Shown here in pieces: positions 15,084 through 20,988 of a stretch of DNA of 39,464 bases; the first letter of the stretch is position 1; the number at the start of each line of letters is the position of its first letter. The translations under genes and the position numbers were made by a program. Source of the DNA: Bacteroidales bacterium (lineage in GTDB: Bacteria > Bacteroidota > Bacteroidia > Bacteroidales > UBA932); the NCBI GenBank assembly GCA_024699055.1, contig JAILQG010000070.1, positions 1 to 39,464 of the forward strand, in the 5' to 3' direction. The notes beneath the pieces were generated by a model. The model was given only the letters and a program-made list of their open reading frames with translations. It made no database searches and had not been told where the DNA came from.

Positions 15084-15539
15084 TTACATCTGCTTTACGA
15101 GCCAGTTCTGATAGCCGATTTTCTCGATGAGGTCCAGCTGCTCCTCGTCCCAGTACAGGTCCTCTTCCTCGTCCAGCAGATAGGCCTTGGTGAGGTCGTA
15201 GGTGGTGGGGTCGCCGGCGAGGGCGGGCATGGCTTTGTAGAGTGTCTCAACGCCTTCCTTCTGGAGCTTGTAGTCCGCCTCGATGTAGGCCTTGGGGTCT
15301 TCAATCAGTTTGGCCTCACTGCAAACTTTCACTTCGGGAACGACGCCAAGGTCCAGCAGGCGGTCGGTGTATTTCTCCACCCATGCCATCTCCTCTGTAA
15401 AATGGCCGATGTACTTCTCACCAAGTTTGGTGAAGCCCTGACTCTTGAACAGTTGTCCCTGCATCTTGTGTACGAAAGCGCTGCCGGAAAGCTCGTCGAT
15501 GATCATCTGAGAGATCTTGATAGTAGTTGTGAAATCCAT
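15084..15539 (-). CDS. Bacterioferritin-like protein with altered diiron site
   Basis: A 151-aa four-helix protein. Helix A has IIDELSGSAFVHKMQGQLF (Glu16), helix B HFTEEMAWVEKYTDRLL, helix C EADYKLQKEGVETL and helix D LLDEEEDLYWDEEQLDLIEK with the bacterioferritin-like end EKIGYQNWL. Aligned by eye to E. coli Bfr, Glu16, Glu50 and Glu124 keep the ligand positions Glu18, Glu51 and Glu127, but both ligand histidines (His54, His130) are replaced by Trp53 and Asp127. Met51 matches the heme ligand Met52. The protein may therefore not oxidise iron in the usual way. It is the first gene of the peroxide operon, behind the promoter at 15581-15611. Confidence 0.75.
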   Translation of the reverse strand: MDFTTTIKISQMIIDELSGSAFVHKMQGQLFKSQGFTKLGEKYIGHFTEEMAWVEKYTDRLLDLGVVPEVKVCSEAKLIEDPKAYIEADYKLQKEGVETLYKAMPALAGDPTTYDLTKAYLLDEEEDLYWDEEQLDLIEKIGYQNWLVKQM

Positions 15540-15567
15540 AATTCTTGAATATTTAGTTGTTGTTTAT

Positions 15568-15579
15568 ATCGTTCACGAT
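15568..15579. promoter_or_regulatory. Candidate OhrR operator 2 (ATCGT-TC-ACGAT)
   Basis: A perfect 5-bp inverted repeat with a 2-bp spacer at the expected transcription start. With flanks it reads ATATCGTTCACGATGC, close to operator 1 (ATATCGCAAGCGATAT). The centres of the two sites are 36 bp apart. Confidence 0.6.
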
Positions 15580-15580
15580 G

Positions 15581-15611
15581 CAAATATACAACTTTATTTT
15601 TATATCGCAAG
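15581..15611 (-). promoter_or_regulatory. Promoter of the ferritin-like/gpx/ohrR operon (CTTG-N19-TATATTTG)
   Basis: On the minus strand CTTG (15611-15608) and TATATTTG (15588-15581) are 19 bp apart, one mismatch from full consensus. The start should be near 15575, giving a leader of about 36 nt. Palindrome 1 covers the -33 box and palindrome 2 the start site, so a bound repressor would block RNA polymerase. Confidence 0.7.
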
Positions 15612-15617
15612 CGATAT
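15602..15617. promoter_or_regulatory. Candidate OhrR operator 1 (ATATCGC-AA-GCGATAT)
   Basis: A perfect 7-bp inverted repeat with a 2-bp spacer, placed on the -33 box. Its size fits a MarR-family dimer. The match to OhrR is by position; the sequence differs from the B. subtilis OhrR operator. Confidence 0.65.
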
Positions 15618-15685
15618 TCTAAAAAATAATTCGACATAATCGGTAAGATGCCCTGGATATATCTGTCATATCGACCTCTAAGTTA

Positions 15686-15714
15686 TTGCTATTCTGGCAG
15701 AATGATTATCTTTG
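15686..15714 (+). promoter_or_regulatory. Promoter upstream of the GH20-like gene (TTG-N18-TATCTTTG)
   Basis: TATCTTTG at 15707-15714 matches TAnnTTTG, and TTG at 15686-15688 is a fair -33 box. Transcription would start near 15719, immediately before the ATG of a 39-codon frame. Confidence 0.6.
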
Positions 15715-15720
15715 CCTTAT

Positions 15721-15840
15721 ATGATTAAAATTATGTCACTTCTTTCCCTTTTGGGGCTTTTCTCCCAGACAGACCTGTCGGGACTCCCGGAACTTCTCTC
15801 CGGAACCGGCATCGACGTGCGGCTGAGGGATATGCAGTAA
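15721..15840 (+). CDS. Possible 39-aa leader peptide
   Basis: ATG at 15721 to TAA at 15840 encodes MIKIMSLLSLLGLFSQTDLS and then GLPELLSGTGIDVRLRDMQ. The first 15 residues are hydrophobic, the rest polar. The ATG lies 6 nt after the -7 box, so it would be at or near the 5' end of the mRNA. It ends 20 nt before the GH20-like start and is in another frame. No family is recognised. It may be a leader peptide or simply untranslated leader. Confidence 0.25.
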   Translation: MIKIMSLLSLLGLFSQTDLSGLPELLSGTGIDVRLRDMQ

Positions 15841-15860
15841 TCAGCGATAGTATGACAGTC

Positions 15861-16952
15861 ATGAAGAAAATATCGGCATTTTTATTTGTTTTTGCGGCAC
15901 TGCACTTCAGCGCTGCAGCGCAGGAGTCCGACAGCATGCTCCCGATCCGGGGCTTTGCCATCGAGGCCCCCGCCCGGACCGGGGTGGAAGAGTTTATCCG
16001 ATTCATCGACGATGACCTCGCTCCCGCCGGAATCAATCTCCTCATCCTCCGAGTGGACTGGAACTATGATTACCGGAAGCATCCGGAACTGCGGGACGAG
16101 AACCCGCTTACAAAGGCCGATGCTGAAAAACTGGCAGCCGCCTGCCGCCGCCACGGCATCCGCCTGGTGCCGCAGGTGAACCTGCTGGGCCATCAGTCCT
16201 GGGCCAAGGAAACCCACGCCCTCCTGAGGGAATACCCCCAGTTCGACGAGAACCCTTCCGTCAAGACCGAATATTATACCGGATGGCCCAATCCTTACGG
16301 CCTGTACTGCAAGAGCTACTGCCCTCTTCATCCAGACGTGCACAAGGTGGTATTCGACGTGGTGGACGAAATCTGCGACGCTTTTCAGGCCGATGCCTTC
16401 CATGCCGGAATGGATGAGGTGTTTTACATAGGAGAGGACGAATGTCCGCGCTGCCATGGGAAGGACAGATCGGAACTCTTTGCCGGCGAAGTCACGGCCA
16501 TCCATGACCATCTGGCCTCGAAGGGACGGCAGATGATGATATGGGGAGACCGCCTCCTGGACGGCCGCACCACCGGCTTGGGAGAGTGGGAAGCCAGCTA
16601 CAACGACACCTGGCGGGCCATCGACATGATTCCCAAGGATATCCTCATCTGTGACTGGCATTACGAACGGGCCGACCTCAGCGCCGTGTATTTTGCCATG
16701 AAGGGCCTTCCCGTCGTGAGCTGCGGCCACAGGGACGCGGATATTTCCGTGCAGCAGATCAAGGACATGATCAAGTTCCGCGGACAGGCGCCTGAGGAGA
16801 CTGCCGGGAACCTTCAGGGGTATATCCATACCATCTGGAGCAGCGCCGGCCAGTTCCTCCGCAGCTACTACGGCGAAGAATCCGCCTACCCCCTCAGGAA
16901 CGGCAGTGTCGAGGCCGCCAAAGCGGTCCTGCAATGCTTCCGCGAACTGTAA
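15861..16952 (+). CDS. GH20-like glycoside hydrolase (beta-N-acetylhexosaminidase family)
   Basis: A 363-aa secreted TIM-barrel protein. The ATG at 15861 gives a standard signal peptide (MKKISAFLFVFAALHFSAAAQ); an ATG three codons upstream is also possible. The barrel begins at IRGFAIEAPARTGVEEFIRF. The segment FHAGMDEVFYIGEDECPRC carries Asp185-Glu186 where GH20 enzymes have the catalytic Asp-Glu pair. Further on come MIWGDRLLDG, LICDWHYE and YIHTIWSSAGQFL. GH20 enzymes release terminal GlcNAc or GalNAc by substrate-assisted catalysis; this short form lacks the usual N-terminal accessory domain, and the substrate is not known. It is convergent with the MurU-like gene (7 bp between), which hints at amino-sugar salvage. 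Confidence 0.8.
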   Translation: MKKISAFLFVFAALHFSAAAQESDSMLPIRGFAIEAPARTGVEEFIRFIDDDLAPAGINLLILRVDWNYDYRKHPELRDENPLTKADAEKLAAACRRHGIRLVPQVNLLGHQSWAKETHALLREYPQFDENPSVKTEYYTGWPNPYGLYCKSYCPLHPDVHKVVFDVVDEICDAFQADAFHAGMDEVFYIGEDECPRCHGKDRSELFAGEVTAIHDHLASKGRQMMIWGDRLLDGRTTGLGEWEASYNDTWRAIDMIPKDILICDWHYERADLSAVYFAMKGLPVVSCGHRDADISVQQIKDMIKFRGQAPEETAGNLQGYIHTIWSSAGQFLRSYYGEESAYPLRNGSVEAAKAVLQCFREL

Positions 16953-16959
16953 CTGGAAT

Positions 16960-17682
16960 TCACCTGAGTGACAGCTCCGCCCTCTCAAGGGCCTCGGGGC
17001 TGCCTATGTCTATCAGATTAAAGTTTTCCATCTCGACGCCGTGGATTGTATGGGCGGCGGAGGATTCGATGTAGAAATCGGTTATTGAAAAGCGGTCGGG
17101 CCACGATTCGAGCATGGGAAAGACCTGCGGCGAGACCAGATGGATTCCGCAGAAGGACATGCGGCGGTGGTCCGGACCGGGATTTCCACGGACCGCGCCG
17201 GTGCGGATGTTGGTCCAGCCGGAAAGGCGCATCTGCCTGTCGAAGAGGAAGAAGCGGTCGTCGGCATCCCTCGGAGCGGTGACCAGAAGGTTGGCAAGGG
17301 CCCCGGGATTGGCCTGGGCCACGAAAGCGCGCAGGTCGACATCGGAAAGGATATCCACGTTGTAAGCCAGGAAAGGCTCCCCGTCTTCGAGGAGGGCGCG
17401 GGCGTACCTGATGCCTCCGCCGGTTTCGAACGGCTCCGGCCCCGGCTCGCGCGAGATTTTGATGTCCATGCCGAAATTGCCGTTGTCGGAGAGGAACTTC
17501 TCCACCTTGTCGGCAAAATAGCAGGTGTTTACGACCATTTCGGTGAAACCGGCTTCCCTGAACTTGAGGATTACCCTTTCCAGCATGGGCACTCCCCCGA
17601 CCGGCACGAGCGCCTTGGGAATGGTGTCGGTGAGTGGTTTGAGCCTGGTTCCGAGGCCAGCGGCAAAGACGAGAGCTTTCAT
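16960..17682 (-). CDS. MurU-like sugar-1-phosphate nucleotidyltransferase
   Basis: A 240-aa NTP_transferase protein. The signature FAAGLGTRLKPLTDTIPKAL binds the nucleotide, LAYNVDILSDVDL holds a metal-binding Asp, and GGGIRYARALL and NLIDIGSPEALERAE are typical of the MurNAc-1-P uridylyltransferase / mannose-1-P guanylyltransferase group. In pseudomonads MurU works after the kinase AmgK to make UDP-MurNAc from recycled MurNAc, bypassing fosfomycin-sensitive synthesis. An AmgK-like kinase is encoded 2.2 kb away (19932-20945). The MurU assignment is inference from size, motifs and neighbourhood; other sugar substrates are possible. A -7 box ends 7 nt before the ATG. Confidence 0.8.
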   Translation of the reverse strand: MKALVFAAGLGTRLKPLTDTIPKALVPVGGVPMLERVILKFREAGFTEMVVNTCYFADKVEKFLSDNGNFGMDIKISREPGPEPFETGGGIRYARALLEDGEPFLAYNVDILSDVDLRAFVAQANPGALANLLVTAPRDADDRFFLFDRQMRLSGWTNIRTGAVRGNPGPDHRRMSFCGIHLVSPQVFPMLESWPDRFSITDFYIESSAAHTIHGVEMENFNLIDIGSPEALERAELSLR

Positions 17683-17689
17683 ACTTACG

Positions 17690-17697
17690 CAAAAATA
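17690..17697 (-). promoter_or_regulatory. -7 box (TATTTTTG) of the MurU-like gene
   Basis: Reads TATTTTTG on the minus strand, a full consensus match, with 7 nt between it and the ATG, which predicts an almost leaderless mRNA. Confidence 0.5.
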
Positions 17698-17718
17698 GGT
17701 TTTTCCACGGGAAAATAG

Positions 17719-17726
17719 TATATTTG
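17719..17726 (+). promoter_or_regulatory. -7 box (TATATTTG) of the 17755 nucleotidyltransferase
   Basis: TATATTTG, full consensus match, 28 nt before the ATG at 17755 and divergent from the MurU-like promoter. Confidence 0.5.
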
Positions 17727-17754
17727 TGTCTCGGAAAATCTAAAACAAACCAAT

Positions 17755-18687
17755 ATGAAACCGACACTTCTCGTACTTGCAGCAGGCATGGGCAGCCGTT
17801 ACGGCGGGCTCAAGCAGATGGACGGCCTCGGCCCCAACGGAGAAACCATCATCGACTATTCCATTCACGATGCCGTGGAAGCCGGATTCGGCAAAGTCGT
17901 GTACATCGTCCGTGAATTCTTCAAGGAAGGCATGATGGAACACGTCAAGCAAAAATACGCCGGCGTCAAGTGCCCGGACGGAGAGCCGCTGAAGTTTGAC
18001 TTCGTGTGCCAGGAACTGAACAAGATCCCCGCCCCCTTCACCGTACCGGAAAACCGCGAGAAGCCCTGGGGTACCGCCCACGCCGTACTCATGGCCAAAG
18101 ACGTCATCCATGAACCGTTCGCGGTAATCAACGGCGACGACTACTACGGCCGCGATTCCTTCAAGGTGCTTGCCGACTGGTGCCGCGCACATGAAAAGAC
18201 GGAGGGTGAGTACTGCATCGTGGGCTTCGAGCTGGAGAACACCCTCAGCGAGAACGGCAGCGTGTCCCGCGGCATCTGCTTCTACGACGACAAGAACATA
18301 CTCACCGGCATTGCAGAGCACCTGAACATTGTAAAGGAGGCCGACGGCAATGTATACGGAGACAACTCGGTGAGCGGCGAGAATCACGTAAAGCTCGCAG
18401 CCAAGGCACTCTGCTCTATGAACATGTGGGGCTTCACCCCGGATTACTTCACAAAGAGCGAGGCTTCATTCGTAACCTTCCTCACGGAGCACCGCACGGA
18501 GCCCAAGAAGGAATACTACATCCCTTACGCAGTAGACGTGCTGGTCAAGGGCGGCGAGGCCCGTTGCGAGGTCCTTTCCTCTCCGTCCCGCTGGTTCGGG
18601 GTCACCTACAAGGAAGACCGTCCCGGCGTGGTGGCAAAGTTCGCCGAACTCGTAAAGGAAGGAATCTACCCCAGCCCGCTCTATTGA
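17755..18687 (+). CDS. Sugar nucleotidyltransferase family protein
   Basis: A 310-aa cytosolic NTP_transferase. The N-terminal motif LVLAAGMGSRYGGLKQMDGL is the nucleotide-binding loop, GTAHAVLMAKDVI the base/sugar pocket, and AVINGDDYYGRDSF carries the metal-binding Asp pair. The C-terminal part WFGVTYKEDRPGV is conserved in this Bacteroidota group. The fold and motifs show that it should transfer a nucleotide to a sugar phosphate; the sugar and base are not known, and annotation as UTP-glucose-1-phosphate uridylyltransferase would go beyond the evidence. The CPBP gene follows after 1 bp, so the two are co-transcribed. Confidence 0.85.
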   Translation: MKPTLLVLAAGMGSRYGGLKQMDGLGPNGETIIDYSIHDAVEAGFGKVVYIVREFFKEGMMEHVKQKYAGVKCPDGEPLKFDFVCQELNKIPAPFTVPENREKPWGTAHAVLMAKDVIHEPFAVINGDDYYGRDSFKVLADWCRAHEKTEGEYCIVGFELENTLSENGSVSRGICFYDDKNILTGIAEHLNIVKEADGNVYGDNSVSGENHVKLAAKALCSMNMWGFTPDYFTKSEASFVTFLTEHRTEPKKEYYIPYAVDVLVKGGEARCEVLSSPSRWFGVTYKEDRPGVVAKFAELVKEGIYPSPLY

Positions 18688-18688
18688 T

Positions 18689-19588
18689 ATGGCCAATCCG
18701 TTCAAACGCGGGAACTTCAGGGTTCTCGAGAACCACGCCTGGTACGTGCCGGGCGTGGCTGATATATTCATCCTGATTGCACTGCTCATTGCCGGTACCC
18801 TGCTCGGCATCCTCGTCACCTCGGTATTCACCCTCGCCATGGGGCAGGAGGCCGGAACAGAGTATGCAATGCTGATCGCCTATCCCCTCCAGTTCATCCC
18901 GGCCATGATGTACGCCGCATTCAAAAGCCGCGGCAACTCATACGAGAAGCAGGGATTCAAGCTCGACAGCAACAACTTCGCGCCCCTCGGCGCCCTGCTG
19001 TGCGCCATCCTCGTCACCTTCGGGACCATAGCGGCCAGTTTCTCTTCCGATGCGATTGGATCCCTGCTGCCCCCCATGCCGGAATGGCTCGAGAGCGTGA
19101 TGCAGAGTCTCACCGGAGGCGAACTGTGGGTGGATTTCCTGTGCGTGAGCATAATGGCCCCGTTCTTCGAGGAATGGCTCTGCCGGGGCATGATACTCCG
19201 CGGCCTGCTGAACTCCCGCAAGACCAAGCCCGTCTGGGCGATAGTCATTTCGGCGGCGTTCTTCGCCCTCATCCACCTGAACCCGTGGCAGGCCATTCCG
19301 GCCTTCATCCTGGGCTGCCTGTTCGGATACGTCTACTACAAGACCGGCTCGCTCAAGCTCACCATGCTGATGCATTTCGCGAACAACACCGTGGCGCTCA
19401 TCATCGGGCAGATACCGGAATTCGCCGAGGCCAACAACTGGAAAGACATCCTCGGGAAGAGCTACTGGGGCTGGTTCGCGCTGGCGATCGTAGTGCTCGT
19501 TTTCGTGATACTGGCGTTCAGGAAGATAAAGCCGCAGTCGCCACAGGGCAACTGCGACCCGGTGGAACCGCTGTTCCCGGCCGCCTGA
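18689..19588 (+). CDS. CPBP family intramembrane glutamic endopeptidase
   Basis: A 299-aa protein with about eight hydrophobic helices. The three CPBP motifs are present: APFFEEWLCRGMILRGL (EExxxR), FALIHLNPWQ (catalytic-site His), and LMHFANNTVALI (HxxxN type). In this family (Rce1/CAAX-type and bacteriocin-immunity-type) the Glu and His residues line an intramembrane active site. The C-terminal tail is a short polar stretch after the last helix. The start codon is 1 bp after the stop of the nucleotidyltransferase, so translation is coupled. The stop abuts that of the convergent DivIC/FtsB gene. The substrate is unknown. Confidence 0.92.
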   Translation: MANPFKRGNFRVLENHAWYVPGVADIFILIALLIAGTLLGILVTSVFTLAMGQEAGTEYAMLIAYPLQFIPAMMYAAFKSRGNSYEKQGFKLDSNNFAPLGALLCAILVTFGTIAASFSSDAIGSLLPPMPEWLESVMQSLTGGELWVDFLCVSIMAPFFEEWLCRGMILRGLLNSRKTKPVWAIVISAAFFALIHLNPWQAIPAFILGCLFGYVYYKTGSLKLTMLMHFANNTVALIIGQIPEFAEANNWKDILGKSYWGWFALAIVVLVFVILAFRKIKPQSPQGNCDPVEPLFPAA

Positions 19589-19918
19589 TTATTTTTCGAG
19601 GATGTAGACGTCGTCCCCGGGTTTGGCAAAATGGAACTGCTCCCGGGCGTATGTTTCCATCGAATCGCGATTGGTTGAAAGGCCTTCTATCTGGAGGTCC
19701 AGCTTCTGGATTTCGCGACGGTAATACTCCATCTCCCTTCTCTGGCGTCCGAGCTCCACACCGCTCCGGGCCCAGTTGATTATGGAGTCTTTCTTTACCA
19801 GAAGGATAAGCACGAAGATGGCGGTGGCGATTATGACGAAGCGCAGGAAACCGCGTCTGTCTCCCTTGCTGCCGTCCTTGCTCTTATCCCAGAGATTGTC
19901 GAAGAAAGATTTTGCCAT
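19589..19918 (-). CDS. DivIC/FtsB-like septum formation protein
   Basis: A 109-aa bitopic membrane protein. The ATG at 19918 (MAKSFFDNLWDKSKDG) was chosen because the frame upstream of it is shadow sequence from the AmgK-like gene. A single transmembrane helix (FLRFVIIATAIFVLILLV) is followed by a coiled coil (ELGRQRREMEYYRREIQKLD) and the family segment METYAREQFHFAKPGDDVYI. Proteins of this type form a complex with FtsL and DivIB/FtsQ at the division septum. It follows the AmgK-like gene by 13 bp on the same strand, linking cell-wall salvage and division by position. Confidence 0.88.
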   Translation of the reverse strand: MAKSFFDNLWDKSKDGSKGDRRGFLRFVIIATAIFVLILLVKKDSIINWARSGVELGRQRREMEYYRREIQKLDLQIEGLSTNRDSMETYAREQFHFAKPGDDVYILEK

Positions 19919-19931
19919 AACGCCGACAAAG

Positions 19932-20945
19932 TTACAGAATATTCCTGCAAATTCCGCCCTCGTCGGCAGCCACCCTGCGGAGCACGTCAGTGAGGTGCGG
20001 ATAGCGCGGGAACGGCTCGGCAACCAGCTCTCCAAGAACCTTCTGCGCGGGCGGGATGCAGTCGATGAAAAGCTGCTTACGCTCTATGAGGCCGCGGAAA
20101 CCGTAGGCCCCGAACTCCTGCAGGAGCCGCACGAGCGTTATCAGGCGGTACTGCTCCATGAACTGCTCGCGCGAGACGGGCATGAATTCCTTCAGGGCGT
20201 CAATGTAAACATCTTCGAGCGTGGCGCGGAGTTCTTTGGAAAAATGGGTTCCGGCATTGAAGAGGAAGGAGGCAAGGTCGTACTGGACAGGGCCCCTGCG
20301 TCCTCCCTGGAAGTCGATGAACCAGGGCTGCCCGTCGCGCATCATGATATTGCGGGCCTGGAAGTCGCGGTACATGAAGGTCTGCCCGAAAGGCGCCAGG
20401 GCGTCGGCGCAAAGCGTGTCGATGTCGTCCTGCAGGGCGATTTCATCGAAATCGACCCCGCTTTCCTTGAGGTAGCAGTATTTGAAGTAGTTGATGTCGA
20501 AATTGACCATCCGCGCGTTGAATTCGCGGTCGGGAAAGCACACCCCCCAGTCGAGATCGCGCCCGGTGCCGAACTGCACGAGCGGAAGGGCGGCCATGAC
20601 GGACTTGAGCCAGCCTTCCTCTTCGGGAGAGAAGCGGCCTGCGGCGATGGAAGGCTTGAGCAACTCGAACAGCTGGCCTCCCCCGAGGTCTTCCTGAAGA
20701 TAGGCGTAGCCGTCGTCGCTGACGGAATACACCTCGGGAGCGTTCACCCCCGCCGCCCTCATGGAGGCGTCTATGGCCAGAAAGGCACGGTTTTCCTTGA
20801 GATTGGTGCCCAGGCAGCCTATTACGGGCTCACCGAGTCCGCTCATCCTGTAATACTTGCGGGCGCTGCCGCTGAGGGGAAGGAGGGACACTTCCTCCGG
20901 CTCCCGGCCGAAGCGTTCCCTGTAAAGTTTGACCAAGCGTTCCAT
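19932..20945 (-). CDS. AmgK-like sugar kinase, aminoglycoside-phosphotransferase fold
   Basis: A 337-aa APH-family kinase. The ATG at 20945 (MERLVKLYRERFGREPEE) is the first usable start; an upstream TTG lies inside the -7 box. The N-lobe has LPLSGSARKYYRM and YLQEDLGGGQLFELL. The catalytic loop is YRDFQARNIMMRDGQP (Asp as base, Asn for metal) and the DFG-like segment is WFIDFQGGRRGPVQYDLAS. Members of this group include AmgK, which phosphorylates MurNAc and GlcNAc at the anomeric position for MurU. The nearby MurU-like gene supports that reading, but the substrate is inferred. Many Bacteroidota relatives carry a fused RapZ-like domain; this one does not. Confidence 0.78.
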   Translation of the reverse strand: MERLVKLYRERFGREPEEVSLLPLSGSARKYYRMSGLGEPVIGCLGTNLKENRAFLAIDASMRAAGVNAPEVYSVSDDGYAYLQEDLGGGQLFELLKPSIAAGRFSPEEEGWLKSVMAALPLVQFGTGRDLDWGVCFPDREFNARMVNFDINYFKYCYLKESGVDFDEIALQDDIDTLCADALAPFGQTFMYRDFQARNIMMRDGQPWFIDFQGGRRGPVQYDLASFLFNAGTHFSKELRATLEDVYIDALKEFMPVSREQFMEQYRLITLVRLLQEFGAYGFRGLIERKQLFIDCIPPAQKVLGELVAEPFPRYPHLTDVLRRVAADEGGICRNIL

Positions 20946-20951
20946 ATAGCG

Positions 20952-20959
20952 CAAAGATA
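20952..20959 (-). promoter_or_regulatory. -7 box (TATCTTTG) of the AmgK-like gene
   Basis: Full match to TAnnTTTG on the minus strand; 6 nt separate it from the ATG. Confidence 0.5.
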
Positions 20960-20974
20960 ATCAAAAAAAATAGG

Positions 20975-20982
20975 TATTTTTG
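20975..20982 (+). promoter_or_regulatory. -7 box (TATTTTTG) of the porin gene
   Basis: Full match to TAnnTTTG, ending 6 nt before the GTG at 20989. It excludes the TTG at 20980 as a start codon. Confidence 0.5.
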
Positions 20983-20988
20983 CAGACT

